A DNA stretch of 64,000 bases from Ophthalmolycus amberensis (taxonomy: Eukaryota > Chordata > Actinopteri > Perciformes > Zoarcidae): assembly GCA_024529925.1 (NCBI GenBank), contig JAFEUB010001051.1, positions 248,001-312,000 on the forward strand, read 5' to 3'. Positions 13,741 to 27,928 of this stretch are shown one piece after another. Numbering within the stretch: the stretch's first letter is position 1; each line of letters starts with the position of its first letter. The notes below the pieces were generated by a model, which ran no database searches, was not told the origin of the DNA, and saw only the letters and a program-made list of their open reading frames with translations. The position numbers were made by a program, and so were the translations under genes.

Positions 13741-14247
13741 GACTGCAAAGCTAGCAGGTCCACGTGTGCCCGGCTTGCTCATCCTTTGTGGGGACGTGTT
13801 TCCCTCAACAGATATGGGAAGCAACGGCCGGCGATCATCAGCGTAGCTCTCCACATATCTACCTGCCTCCGATCCCTGCAGGCCCGGGGGAGAAGAATGT
13901 GGCAGACATTCTAAACGGACGGCGCTGTTCCTCAGGGAGACTTTAGGAAAAATGGCAGCAATAGAGTCTACAGGGGCTATAATTCACCAGGCGGGCTCCA
14001 CGATGCTGTGACATGGTTATTAGCCATATAAACTAGAGCTGTCACCGTGTCATTATTGCTCACATCCACGTGAGAGCATCCCTTTTTTATTTTTTATTTA
14101 CTTATTTCTTTTTTAACCAGCTTCGGGCCCCGCTGCTGATAATTCTTTGTTTGTATCACGGCAGTGCGATTGATGCCTCTGGCCAAATGTGTTTGCTTTC
14201 CTTTTGTTGCGGTTTTGCTTTGTTTCCCCCACTATCTGACTGAGAGT

Positions 14248-14249
<2 letters not shown>

Positions 14250-14283
<34 letters not shown>
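14250..14283. repeat. (AC)17 microsatellite
   Basis: Perfect AC tract of 34 bases. Confidence 0.95.
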
Positions 14284-14289
<6 letters not shown>

Positions 14290-15757
14290 ACATTTGACAG
14301 GACGTAGATGTTAATTAGGTGGCCGTGTGTGCCTGCAGTGTGTTGACAGGAAGCACACGCAGCGGCGGAGCCTTCACGTGTCGACTCCGTTTCCTACAGG
14401 TTCACCGAGTCCTCTGCACAACTGCTCCCAGCATTGCATCATTTATTGATGAAGACGCAGTTCATTATCTCACACATCTGTGTTTATAAGTCTAGACTTG
14501 CCTGTCAACGTGATTGAGGAGCTGAGGTTAATGAATGTGATTGGTGCAAGACAACATTTGAAAAGTAGCCACAATGTTGTTTTTAATCTAACATTTAGCT
14601 GATAACTTATCCTTCACTTGGCTGGCATGTGATTCTATATATCGAAGAATACAGAAAGCACAACAGAATAGGTTTTGTGATGTTGGGGCATCTTTTTGAG
14701 GAAGAGATTCGACACTAGATCAGTTGTGCTCACGAGGAGTTCTACTCAATAACGTCCTCTGTGGCTTTAAAGGAAGCCAGTCTGAAAAACCAACATCATC
14801 ACGGTTTATCCCACAACGGGCCTGAAACAGCACATCTTTAACCAGAGGGACTACTTTACAAACTGGGTGACACATTTTAAAGACATAGGGAAGCTTTTAC
14901 TAAAGACACGGTTGAGATTGAAATTGTGAGATTTGTTTTTTGGTGGTTAACCAATATTAGGAGCTAAAAGTGAGGATATCTCGGCCTCTCCACGCTGTTT
15001 TGACCACGCTTTTTGAATCTGTCTCTTGTGACTTCCAGAAGTTCAGTGTTTAAACATATAGACAATTTAACCTCCACATTTTGGACCATTTTGGTGCCCG
15101 ATGATGTGTTTTGTTTTACATTTTTGGCAGATAACAAGAAAATGTGTCATCAGGTTACTACATGGTGCATTTTGAATTGGCCCCCGCAGAATCATAGACC
15201 AAAGGCTCCTTTTCTGACCCTTTAAACAGTTTGTGCTGCAGAAAATGTGGAATTTCATCCACAAATGGCAACATTTCCTCCAATGTTGATGCCTTGAAAC
15301 TCTGTGCAGATTAATTAAGGAATTGGAATGAAGAGGTGCAAAATAACATTAGCATCTTTTGGTTTGTCGCCTGCTGTGCTGAGACACTTCCAGCCAGTGA
15401 ACATCACAAAAGAACGTGATTTAATCGAGTAAATGGGTTGAACTTGTAGTATCTGAATTATCGCTCTCCTTGTTTTAGCGCCAGTGGATTTTGGCGTATA
15501 AAACAGGATTATTTTGAACACCGTATCTTGCCTATAGCTGCTAGCTTTAAAGAACTCAGCCGTGTTTTTACTCTACAATACTGTTTATCCATTCGGCTCG
15601 TGACGGTATCTAAATGCACCACATCAGGAACAAGTCTCCCCTCCAGGTTTCGGAGTCTACTTCATGAGTTGAGTAGCAGCGAGGTCAGCGTCTCTGTGGC
15701 TGCTGAGATAAATAGACTGCTAGTCAGTGTTTACACCTGGGTCAGAGTGATATATGT

Positions 15758-15775
15758 CCCCCCCCCCCCCCCCCC
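15758..15775. repeat. Poly-C run (18)
   Basis: Eighteen consecutive C. Confidence 0.95.
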
Positions 15776-17635
15776 GGAGATCTCATTCTCCTACTCATCT
15801 GCAGTCAAACATCGCAGCCCATCATTCCAGAGATATGAACGGGAGTTATGGGCTGCGGGTTTGATGTATGCTGAACAGAGAGGATGCGGGACAAGAGAGA
15901 AGATTTATAAACAGGCACATGTGATCTCAACATCTCTGCTTCGTGTTTGGGCAATCCCTTTTTTGTCATATTCAATTTAAAATACATTTACATTTCTTTA
16001 TTTTCATAATATGTAGAAAAATCAATACTCCAGTGCTAGATAGACGGCGATGGTGCATATGGAACTTGTTAAATACTTCACTGATGTCAGTATAAAACAT
16101 CATTACAAGCATCAAATAAACATCAGTAAAATATGATAATCTACAAAATAGATCTCACCCCACATTAGCATTTAATGCGATACAAACGCATAATTGTAAT
16201 TGCACTCAACTTGAGTAGTTTATTCAATACCTTACCATTTAAGAAAGCTTGATTCCAGTAATTATGATAAACAGTTCAGCAGCTGTGTTGATCACTATTC
16301 ACGGTGATAAACTCTTGTGGCTATCGGGATTGCTGTAAATACATTCACCATACATCTTCTCTGAAAATGGGAATTCGAAATAATCTGAAATGAAAGTGGC
16401 ATCTTACATTTTACCAAGTAGACTAAAGTGTACTAGAGGCAAAAAACACAAAACAGAGTGCACTGTAAATGCAAACATGGTCACCTGCATCTCTTTATTT
16501 GGCAAAAGTAAAAACGTCTTTAATTTGTGGCAAAGCTCTGTGGAAGTTTGGCACCAAAATATTACTGAAGGCATCTATCACGTAGCAGTGAGTTTAGGTA
16601 CATTATGTATTGAGACAACACGGGAGCATCCACACATGCATCAGTGCCCACGCCAATATAGAATTATCCTGTCTGGTGCACACTTTCAGTCCAGGCCATT
16701 CTGATGTTTGACCTGCACTAGATGACCCAGTGACAATGACCTTTTCCAGGGCTGGTTTCGGACATTTTGTTTCCTCTTCATTGTCCGGAGCCCCTTGTCA
16801 CCTCCTCATCTTTCTCTCCTCTATCTCTCTCTTTCCTTCTGACTCCCTCTTTCACATTCTCGCACACACACTTACATGCAGGGCAGCTGAGGCGCCCTGA
16901 GGAGTCGCTGTCAATCACCCGTCAGGCTCCCAGGTCAATTTGCCAGGCTGCCAAATGTGTCATATCAGTGCTCTCCCCGGTGTCAAGAGCCCTCATTAAA
17001 GGCCAAAGGCTAAACCAAGGAAGTGAACAAGGCTTTCCTCTTCATTATTTCCAGTCCCCCGTGACCCCCTAACCTTCTTGTGCTCTCTCTGCCCCTCGAC
17101 GCCGCCATCCCCCATACCTGGCCATAACAACGGTACAACCTTTAACCAACCATACTGGCATGACCCTGTTTCCCTGCAGGCCACGGCCCTATGTGGCCTG
17201 ATAATGCTTCAAACTCCTTCTGTTCCTCATACTCTTCCCTCTCTTTCCTCTCTCTCTTACCCTTCCAAGGCGCCCCGAGGAAAAGAGAAGTGCTTGACAA
17301 GGGGCCTTTAGAGTAGTGTTTTCCCACAATGCACTCTGCATGGTGCCCACAGCTTCCTTGTCTTTAAGTGTCAGAGAGATAGGGAACTAACTCTGTGCTT
17401 TGTCAGATGCTGAAAAGCTCAGCCTGCAAGCGAAAGCGAGGTGATTTCTTTGCTCAAAGGGATGCCCGATTGGGAACATTCATGTGATTGCAGCATTACC
17501 TCTTGTCATGGGAAACGCTGCAACACGTTGGATGTTGGCAAAGTGAGTTGTGAGATAAAGCGTGTGTGTTTTTCCCACCGCATCAATGTGATCAGTGAAA
17601 GCACCCCCGCAGCACATTTGGAGCGCCTCGTCGTC

Positions 17636-18010
17636 CGCCAGGTACCGTGACGCCACAATCGCATTGGCGGCAGATTTCTTTCACCCCTGCTTATTAATTC
17701 ACAAATCAATTAACTGTCATCGCAGCATCTGTCTGATGAATCGCTCGTAATTAGCCCGTAGGTGTAACAGAGCCGTCCCTCCGTTATCTGCCCGCCTGCG
17801 TGCTGCGGCCAGGCTGGCTGATGTGAGCTTGAGATGGCTTTCCCGCACATTAGCCGAACACAATTAAACGAATTGTTGATTTTTGTTTCGCCTCAGCGCA
17901 ATTCACGGTCCAGATAGCACTCTCTAAAATAAGGCCCTGATTTCTGGGTAGATTAAATATAGGCGACCAGGGGCGTGTGGCAAAGGACGGCGGTGACTTC
18001 GGAGCGCTAT
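17636..18010. other. Candidate conserved non-coding element
   Basis: Unique sequence with several TTAATT/AATTAG cores and scattered CpG, free of microsatellites although these are common elsewhere. No open frame of note. Confidence 0.22.
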
Positions 18011-21000
18011 TTACTTTCAGTTTTGAACCCCACAAGGCTGTCTGGGGTTTCATATTGTGTGAGGCATACATACAGAGGAGTAAACAAGGTTATCTGCAGA
18101 CCTCGATGGCTTCGCCTCAATAACTCAAAGGCTTTAGTGTTTGTTTGTCGGAAAAACAAATGAATCACAAACGGCATCTATGCGTCCTTGGTGTGGGCTT
18201 AGTCACGGTTACATAACCGGTGATCAACACAACACATTATACATTTAATTAATGATTACAGCGAAAATTAACAGAATCCCACCTGCTGCACAGTCACAGC
18301 CTAATAAAAACACCATGGTAGCCCCAATGAATAAATGGTGTGAAGGTCTTTACACGCTGGGGGCGTGACGTAGAAATGACTCAACAATGAAAAATACTAA
18401 CTATGTTAATTTGCGAACTTGCTCGATCAAAGTTTCCAATCGATTTGTCAGCTACTGTAAGCTGTTTTATAAGTTTCCTTTTTGCCAAGTGCCAAAAATG
18501 AATTTGAGTTACCCGATGTACATTTAGCGTTTATGTCAAGGGCTTTTATTGTGAAAGGTAAGAACGGAAGGAGTGGATCTGGTATTGTCAAGGTTAAAAG
18601 GAGTAATACAGTTTTGTTCTTGGTTTGGATATTTGAGCACAGACGATTCAGAAACATGCTTTTAATGAAAAACATTAGGTCAAAGATTTGAGCTGGTGGT
18701 ACAGTATACATTTAGTTAACAATTCAATTTAGGAAGTTTTCTCATAAGAAAAAAAAAAAGCTGATGCTTTCTCACTTTGTTGTACTTTTCCTTGTTTCAC
18801 TATCCCTCTATATTGCCAGTATATAAAACAATAGAGTTAGCATCAGAACAGTAAAATGTGAAAGCTAAAAATCTCAGTGAGGCAACGTGGTAAAGAGTAG
18901 ACCAATTCGCTTATCATTTGGAACCTTACAGATTGTTGAGAATGATTTTTCAGATCGACCTTTTTAATAATAAATAAATCAATAATAAACGTAAGCAAAA
19001 CTTGTTCAACAAAAGTTTCTTCTACATAAAAAATTCTTCACAAAATATCCGATAGAACCTTATAATTCTAAGATCCCAATTTGTCTTGCCATGATGAGAG
19101 TCGCATTATTTTGGCCACTCCACCAGTGAGCCCAGTGTAATCTCAGCATGTCTAAATGTGCCACTGTTGGCACCATTGCATGCAAAGGGCGAGCGTGCAT
19201 GTGCACCGCTTGGCCCCCGTGCGTGTCAGAATGTCAAGTGGCTTAACCCAGGGCCCATTCATCTTTGCCACCTCCTCCAGTTCATCTCGACACATGCCGC
19301 CGTCAAGATGAACAGCGCCGCATTGTAAAGCCCTGCCCCTCACGGATAAGCCTCATTCGGTCCCACGTATGGTGCTTGACCGCAACGGGAGGAGAACAAA
19401 ACAGGAAGTGTGTCGGGAGAGAGTCAAAGAGTAGAGCGCATTCTTAGAGCGGTTAGGAGGCGCTAATCCTTCCTCCCCTACCAGGTGCTGAGAGAGGAGA
19501 TAACCTGGGAGACAATGGCAACAAACCGGGCTTCTCCATATGGACCTGTGTGTGGATGTGTGTTAGGGCTGCTAAGCAGCAGAGAGGCGGCAGGCTGAGT
19601 GACTAGCTGGCTGGGCGGGCGGGGGGGGGGGAGAGAGAGAGAAAGAGAGAGGCAGCAAGAGGGATAACAAGAGTAAGTGAGAGGGAGGGAGAGCCTTTTG
19701 TCTTTGTTTTGCGGGCCAAAACAGGGATTAGTGGCTTGCTGACGTATTCTGTCACTGGTCACACTGTGCCGGCTGCTTAGAGGGGCCACGGCTCAATGAA
19801 AGTGACCGCGTTGAGAGTGACCCGCCCCGGATTAAAGCCTCGCTGACTGATCCGTGTCTGAGAGCTACTGGAATGACCCCGAAAACTAACTGGTCTATAG
19901 CATCAAAGCACCCTCAATGCAATTACGATTCACATTCGCCAAGAAGTCAACACATAGAGTCGTTGATAATTAACACTTTCTGGACTTAACAAAAAGGGGA
20001 AAGTGTTGAAACGATTGTCAGCTCTCCCTTAGTAGCGCACAACCACAGAAGTTGACTGGGCGTCTCCGATACCAGCCCTCAAATGTCAGCCGGCTAGCAG
20101 CTTGAACGTTAGACGCTGTATCCGCAAATACGTCAAAAACAACTCTTTTATCCACTTTTTTTGAAAGAAGCCGCATTATCACAATAAATATCACTTAAGG
20201 CAAAGGGACCGGACCCACTCAACTCATCCTAAGTTAATGGAAACATGTGGAGAGGTCACTAGCTTTAAATGAGAAGTTACTTTACAAAACGTGCTGAAAA
20301 ATGCAATCGATAAATGTATTGTGAAAAACAACAATTAAATCTGTTTAAAGCCGATGTAACAGTGTAGCTCTTGTCAGAGACTTACCAAATCATATCCGAG
20401 TTTTCCCATGATGTATTTTCAAAATGACTCGTGGTTAGTGATGGAATTAATAAGGAAATATAATTTGCACAGCTGTGGCTCTCTGCTCGCCTTTGAACTG
20501 AAAATGACAGCCCAACATAAGGGAAGGATAGGTCACCCCAGATCCCTTTGTAAAAAAAACAAAAAAACAGTGTGTGATGGTGTGGCTTTGAAGGAGCCCG
20601 TCACATTCGATTCATTATAAAAAAAACCTGATGAAAGTGCAGTGTGGCAACTTTCTCCAGTTACCTCAGCGCCCACACACACAGGCATTCAGATAGCTGG
20701 CAGCCCCCACTGTGAATTCTCTGTTTCATGCCTCCACTGTGTGAAAAAGTGAACCTCTGTCTGCGGGAATCAGCACTCTATACCTTTTATAAGTCTACCA
20801 TACAGAGACCAAAGACAATCAGGCCTCCTTTGTTTCTTTTTGACTTGACTTGCCATCCAACCAGTGTCAGATTACAGGCCAATGACTTTTGCAATAGAAA
20901 CGTTTTCACTCTTAATTAACTTTTCGTATATTTGAAGCAATGTGTTTGAAAAGGACCGCTTGAAACGGGAGCGTCCAGACGAAGGGACAGATAAATTGGG

Positions 21001-22821
21001 AGGGAAGAGAAGATACAGTAAACTGAGTTGGCTAGATCGCAGCCTTTTTTTATACTCCAACAGGTTGTTTTTTTTATCATACTTTCCTCCTGCTGATGGG
21101 GAGGGAGTGGGATGATATGGCGATAACACCACATGCCTGGCGAGATAGGACATGACATAAACTTGGCCCCTACCTGAATGCCTTTCCACTTTTCACCCTC
21201 ACACTTTTTTATTCTTCTTTTTTTTCATAGCGTGGAACATGAGCCAGCAGAGATACGCCGCATTATCATCCGAGACATTTTGCAACAGCAGAACTTGAAT
21301 CAAGTCCCGGCGATAAGATCGGGGGATGTAACACACTTCTGATAGTGTCCTTGGATGACATACAACCCCTACTCTTTTCCATATGTTTACAAATGTTGGC
21401 TCTGGCAATGTCTGCTCATGGGAAAGGTTATCTACCGGCAGACGCTGTGTGTCAAATGAACAGCACGTCCTTTTGTCGTGGAAGTGAATGCCACACAAAA
21501 GCCACCTTTCTTTCCCTCTGCTTTCGGACCATTCGGTTTATTTGTTTAACTCGGGAGAGCCACAAGAAGAGCCGCCTCTACGAAGCATCTGACTTGCGCT
21601 TGACATGTGAATCAGCCGAGACTATCAGCGCGGTTGGACGCCATAATCTATTCTATTTTTTTTTTTTAATCAAGGCTGGCTTTGTTTGGCCAGCGCAGAC
21701 AAGGGGGGGGACATGAGCGGAGACCGACAAATGCCAAGGTCTGGGGGTGTTCTGTGTTTATGGATGTCCCCGGGCCTGTCCTCAGCAACACGATGGAGAT
21801 AACCTCACAATGTCCACCTTGTCCGACCGCTGTGGGAAGAGTAGCGAGCATCCACGTGCCCCGAGGGGGTGCGCACCACAAACAGAAACCACAAATACAA
21901 AATCGAAAAGAAAAAAAGCATCACAGAGCAAACCAGTTGATGAAATGTTGCTGCTTTGGAGAACTAGCTGTGGCTTGTTGAGCAAAAATCCCCATAATGA
22001 GGCATGTGTTTACTTGCAGAAAAGAAGAGGGGACGAAAGAAAAAAAAAACGCTTTTGCAAACTGGTGAAAGGAGACAACAACCCTCTGCAACTGTCTTCC
22101 TCTGGTTCATCTCGTTTGAATAAAAAACAGAACAGTCTTTTATTCTTATTGTCTCAAATGAATCGGGTTTAGTTGGTCCTTGCTCTGGATTCTCATTTAT
22201 TCATTCAGTGATTATTGCTTCCCCAGCTGTACGTCGCTGCGCTGACAGTCTGAACGTTTTTTGCTTTCATTACAAAGAGTAATTGGCATATTGACTTTTC
22301 ACTTCATGGAGGACGGTGGTATTTCTCTCCAGTCCAATTGCACTTCTCCATGTGAGACCCGTGGTGTTTTCCTTGGTACCATCTAAAGCAGAGGCCCGTC
22401 ATAAATATTGATGTTGAACCGCTCGCGTTACAACGCGCAGTCACGGTTCCACGCCAGGTGTTGTGGGATATTCTCAGGCATCTAAATCCAGACTGCGGCT
22501 GGTTACGCTGCAGATAGAGAGACGAGTTTCTCAGACACCCCCTTTTTCTTGCAGTGCTCGTCTAAAGAAAACAAAAAAAGTGTCTCTTCCAACACTCGGT
22601 TCCACGAGCCTAGCACTCCTTCTCTCTCTCGTTTTGATCTCGGGTGACACGTGAGGGCTCTTTGCAGACGGGAGAAGAAGCAGGCAGCATGGCGCGCGGA
22701 GAAGGTGGCTTTGATAGTTGAAATTAATGAGGCTGGATATGTTTGGCTTCGCTCATTATGCCTACACATAGACCCCAAACCCTGGGGGACCCCGGAGCTC
22801 TGCTTCTGGTCTTTGTGCCGT

Positions 22822-22823
<2 letters not shown>
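18011..22823. other. pard3: Intronic sequence without genes
   Basis: AT-rich around 18170-19080, a G/GA low-complexity patch at 19610-19660, and poly-T near 21655. No gene or recognisable mobile element. Confidence 0.45.

Positions 22824-22877
<54 letters not shown>
22824..22877. repeat. (TC)27 microsatellite
   Basis: Perfect TC tract of 54 bases followed by more pyrimidine-rich sequence. It accounts for the long minus-strand frame at 22503-23036. Confidence 0.97.
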
Positions 22878-22879
<2 letters not shown>

Positions 22880-23255
22880 GATCTAGAGCCTCCTCCACTC
22901 TTTTCTCCTTCTCCCCTCGCTGCTTGTTCCCGTCTCCGTTTCTCTCCTCCCACACCTCGCCCCGTCTCTCCAGCTCTCTCTTTCCATGGCGTGTGGAGGA
23001 AGAGATAATATAATCAGCCGTGCGTGGCGAGAACAATAAGTGTGTTGTGTCACCCCTTCAAAGCCACCTCAACATTCCACTTCAGCCCGAACTGCATGCG
23101 GCTGGAGGACTGGCAGAGAGGGGCGGAGTGGCTGAAACGTGTTTCCTCTGTCTGTCAAATGAAGCTACCGGGGGCCTGGGGATGTGCGCTCGTGTTTCCC
23201 CCGTGCATGAACTAGTGTTTTTGTGCGAGACTTGACGCCTCCCAGAATGAGACCT

Positions 23256-23258
<3 letters not shown>

Positions 23259-23289
<31 letters not shown>
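23259..23289. repeat. (TG)15 microsatellite
   Basis: Perfect TG tract, followed 160 bases later by a CA tract. Confidence 0.95.
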
Positions 23290-23291
<2 letters not shown>

Positions 23292-23448
23292 AGGGCTTGA
23301 GGTTGGTCCTGAGATAAGGGGAACATCTGTTAGTCTGTCTTTATCTCTGGCAGAGCTCCTGGCAACACCGTAGTAAGAAGCCCCATCTAATCAGAGCAGA
23401 CACAGAGTCAGCATGGCTGCCAGTTCTGTGGCCCGTCCCTGGCACCGG

Positions 23449-23473
23449 CACACACACACACACACACACACAC
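23449..23473. repeat. (CA)12 microsatellite
   Basis: Perfect CA tract, complementary to the TG tract at 23259. Confidence 0.95.
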
Positions 23474-24120
23474 TGACACAGACTCATGCAGAAAGAGACC
23501 GATTTTTTGTGTTGCCATCTTTACACTTTGTCCCGTTTTGGCAACATTCGGTCAATGAATGCAGCTTGGTTTTGGTTGTTTTTTTAAAATGTTTTATTTA
23601 TGCAAAGAAACTAGTGAACATGCATGCTGTTTTTCCTTCAGCAGCCTGTTTAACACTGATCCCGTTTTACATGCACACCTGGAGCTGCCCTCCACTGTAT
23701 ATTCTAACTACTCATGGCACAGTCCAAGTGCTCTGCTTGAGGGTATCTTGGTTGTTGAGGAAGGGCTCGGTGTCTTTTCACGGCCAGTCACGAACCAGCC
23801 TGCCTCTCTGCCCTCTGGGCTGAACATACTCGCGCTGCAGCAGTCGGCTTTGGCCTCCAGACAATGAAACCCAGTTTCCGTACAAGTGTGTCATTACCGC
23901 TGCCATTTTATGCCCTGTTGTTTTCGTGTTTGCCCATCCGCTTTTAGCAGTGCTGATCACGTCAACTGTAGCCGAGTTTCAGGAGTCGAACATACCCATC
24001 ACGCTCCTTGACATGAATTGTCTGATATTGACTGCAAGCTGGTCTCGCTGTGTATCAAGATCGATTTAGGTCTTCTGCCACGTTTTCCCATCTACAGCAA
24101 TTGCTTCGCTCTGGTTATGC

Positions 24121-24121
<1 letters not shown>

Positions 24122-24149
<28 letters not shown>
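24122..24149. repeat. (TG)14 microsatellite
   Basis: Perfect TG tract followed by GC alternation, so the purine-pyrimidine alternation continues for a few bases. Confidence 0.95.
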
Positions 24150-24154
<5 letters not shown>

Positions 24155-24351
24155 CCGTGTGTCAGGATAACCAGCAGTGACACCAACCCGCAGTGCAGTG
24201 TGGATCTTGTCCTTAGGAGGTCTAATGAATCTAGGTGGGCCTTGTCACTGCGCGACTCCACGCGTCGCCCTGCCGATCATGAGAGGCGACAGGTTTATGC
24301 AGCTGTGGCGACTCCCTGGGGGGAAAAGGGAATGCAGCACGCACCCAGGGG

Positions 24352-24372
24352 CACACACACACACACACACAC
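24352..24372. repeat. (CA)10 microsatellite
   Basis: Perfect CA tract about 200 bases after a TG tract. Confidence 0.93.
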
Positions 24373-24475
24373 TTTCTCAGTTTGCACTGAGACTCAGACT
24401 GATGGTCAGACTGATGGACAGGCAAGCAAAGTTGTGGTCAAAGGGGCATTAATTGCGGCCTTCATCACCGCTTAG

Positions 24476-27400
24476 CAAGCAAAGCAACGTGCATTCAAGT
24501 ACGGAGCAGTGGTGGAGGTTTGTTAGACGGATCCAAAAAAATCCTCCAAGGGCACACATGACTTCACTGTGTCATCTCTAATACATGATGCATGCATATT
24601 CACGCGTGTCATGTGTGCCATCTCATACAGGCTGATATCAGAAAAGACATTTTGCCAATTACGAATAATACACTTTCTATTTGTTGTTAGTATCGCGGCT
24701 TTTGACCGACGCTCTCGGCAGAGAATGCAGCTGTTTTGTATTCTCCGACATTCGGGTATTCATTTTCATTTTAATAACTGAGGAAAATCATTGGCACCAG
24801 GAGATACCATCTTGCATTCGCTATATAACTGTGAGTCAAAGATTATTATTTCCCCTCTCATCTCAGGAATGAAAATTTATTCCAACTAGAGGGGCTTGTG
24901 TTTATGGGAATTAATTCACGTGTGAATGGGTGGCGGTGATAGAAACACAAGCCGACATTTGAATTATGCGTCCTGCACAGTTGGGGCGAGGGGGGGGGGT
25001 AATAGGGAATCAAATGTCTGACTTTTCCAAGGACAGTGTGAACTGTTTGTCTGCTTTTTTTTGTAGGCTTTTCTTCTTTTTTGGAATTGACGAGCATCAT
25101 AGTTTATTTTGTTTTCACCATCGACCCGACCACAACGAGACCGAACTGTTGTCTTGTACTTGGATTCAATTATGTCCGGAAAATGACTCCATTTCATTCC
25201 TCATTTGATCCCAGAAAATGACAAACCCGGTTTAACCATCAGAATGAGTCCCACCTGTAGCACACTTCTCTCCTGACTAAGCTAACACATGGACATTCCC
25301 AAATATGGGCTGCTGATTCACTCTCACCCCCTCCCCCCCCCTAATGACTTAACTAATGCAATTTTCTTTTTTTTTAGTCCTTACCATGTCAACTCTCACA
25401 GAGCGAGACCTTTGACTTGCCCCCCCCATCCCCCCCCGCCCCACAGCCCTGCTGCCTTTGTTATGCTGAGTCTTAACATGTGTCACTTTAACTGCAGCGC
25501 CGTTCCCGGCCGGTTAAGATAAATGCCAATTTGAAGCCCCGCTTGTCAGGAGAAATTACGGCATCGCATCTCGCGTTGGAGAAAAGCCAGAAGTCCTCTT
25601 GTTTACACACATGTCGTCTAAAGCCGGACTTTAAAAAGACAGCCCTTCTTTGCTCCCGAGTAAACACTCAGGGATTTAAGAGATTGAGGTGAACTGAAAG
25701 TCTTTTTGTGACTCTGAGGGGGGGGGGAGAGAGTTAAGGGTGTCGGGAAAGGTTATGACAGCTTTGACAGAACTGGGTGGATAGAGGGAAAAGCTGAACA
25801 GGCTTGCGCATCATGACTGGGTCTGCCTTTGCAAATAGGTCTACCGTATACCTAAGACATTTTGGGGGGCCTCAAATTCAAACTTGCATTGCATGATCAT
25901 TCTTTAATTTAAGCACAACTCTTCCTGTTACAACTGCTTTGGCCCTACGAACCTTTACTCCAACTCAACTGGACCTGCGTTGGAACTTACTTGGCACCGT
26001 TGACTACCGCCCCCGCACATGGATGTGTTTATGTCCTTCACACAAGTCACATCTGTCATTGGTCTGACTTTGAAGAGGCCCTTTAGCTGTCAACACATCT
26101 AGGTTCAGAGGCACCCTCTCCCTCAGCTCTATACCGTACAGGTCGATTGGAAACACGGTAATGCGGCAACAAGGGCCAAACCCTGGCACTTTGAAACCTT
26201 CCAAGCTCATACCTCTGGAGGGAGGCAGGCGTGGAGGAGATAAGGCTAAGCCTCTACCTCTGTAGCTCCTTTACCTTTTCCGTTGCAGTGGGCCGAAGGC
26301 GGGGAGGGGGGGTTGAGATATTCACAGATGTCCTATTGTGAGCCTTTAACGAGCCTCCTCGTGAAGTTACCGTGAGGGAGATCCATCCCTCACCTGTATG
26401 TCTCCAACAACCTTGAACAAATAGAGCTGTAGTGTCACCTAACGTGGACCTGCTCCGACTGGCTTCATTACGAGATGAACTAGCGTGAACAAGAGGTAAA
26501 GATTCATTAGCTGTTAAAAAAAGAAACATCTCGGAGACGAGAGCAGAGCATGCTCGTTGAGGACGGCATTCTTTAGTACAAGCTGTTGCGTTCACCTCCT
26601 CTGTGTTGTTTCTATGGGAACCCGGGGCTTGTCGACGGGATCAAGGTATTTCTGTCTGCTGAGTGAAGTACTTGGCCTCTGGTAGCTATCATCAGTAGCA
26701 CAGGTGGTAGATTGTAGCCAGCAGCTACTCCTGCTCTCTGCAGGTTTATTGTCGCTCGTTGATTCGGCTCCTGACATCTGTTTGCTTCCTTTCTAGGACT
26801 GAAATAAGTCACTGAGCAGTTTTCGTAAAATGTTTTGTTTTTTTCACGATTTGTGTGTTTACCTTTTACAACGCTGTAGCAACTGATATCACATGCCGCA
26901 CCCCTTTTCCCTGTTTTTTTTGTAGAGGGCCTCAATGTAATGCCACACATGGGGAAAGCGCTGTGTTTTCTCTGTTCAGCCGAGCACAAGGGGGGGGGGG
27001 GGGGGGGGGGGGTCTCTCACCCCCAATATGTCAGCTCCTAGCAGGGCGCTCAGCCCAGCAGGAAGGTAACTCCCCCCCAACACAGTCCGATCCCCCAAAA
27101 AGAGCCTCCCTCCCTCCCACAACCAGTGCATGTTGCCAGGGGTGAAGCAGAGGGAGGGATGGCCTTTGCACAGCTGGAGCTTCTTCCTGCCTTCCGAGTA
27201 CACAGGCAGCAGAAATCACGGTAGAGCCGCGTCATCTTTTCACAATTCACTCAGTGAGCACACTTAAGTCACGTTGCTATAATTAGCACGCTCTTCAATA
27301 CTGAATCAGCCTGTTTACCAAAACAAGATACGAAAACCTGCATCACTCAGCTGCGGGGCATCAGATGCAGCATGTCCAAGTCATTCTTGTAAACATGGGT

Positions 27401-27925
27401 AGTGAGTGGCCCATGTCTGAGTCATTTAGGCTTGTGCCCAAGGTTTGGTGTTCATGCTCACTGGTCATAGTTCAGAGAACTACGCCAAGTGGTTTGAAGA
27501 CAACTGTTAAAAATAGAGGCTACTTTAGTGTTGCCATATAGCTGAATCATTCAACAAGCAGGGACTCACAGCAACATGCTTCTATGTTCTCATTGCACAG
27601 CCAGCGGCAAGCTTGGTGTCTGTTAGAGGGGCGGGACACAGGAACAAAAGTCCTGCTGTCACACACACCGGCAAACACCAACTGTCCCATTTTGCAAACA
27701 CCATCACATTCCAAAGCCCAGTAGATGCATACATTATGTGTTGGATTGCTACAGTTACATCGTAAACACATACATCTCATCATGCTCTTATCTGGAGCCA
27801 TATTATACAGCATGCGAATACACACTACGTTTCATATGATAATGTGAAGCATGACCTCCACAAACAAACCTTGGCTACGCTTCATGCACATTGTATTTGT
27901 ATACAATTTGCACTTCAGTGGCTGT
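24476..27925. other. pard3: Intronic sequence without genes
   Basis: Contains C-rich runs at 25328-25442 and a G23 run at 26990. Short frames on both strands show no family features. Confidence 0.45.
26990..27012. repeat. Poly-G run (23)
   Basis: Twenty-three consecutive G, the longest homopolymer I found in the window. Confidence 0.96.
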
Positions 27926-27928
27926 ATA

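Larger units (their letters stand above)
13745..17635. other. pard3: Intronic sequence without genes
   Basis: Holds an AC tract at 14250, a C18 run at 15758 and an AT-rich interval at 15960-16640. A 150-codon frame at 15528-15980 runs through the C18 tract and shows no domain; I treat it as chance. Confidence 0.45.

Noticed and set aside
15528..15980. 150-codon frame on the + strand
   Set aside because: It passes through a C18 run (poly-Pro) and shows no recognisable family or splice context.
22503..23036. 177-codon minus-strand frame
   Set aside because: Its core is the (TC)27 tract; the flanks have no domain or codon signal.
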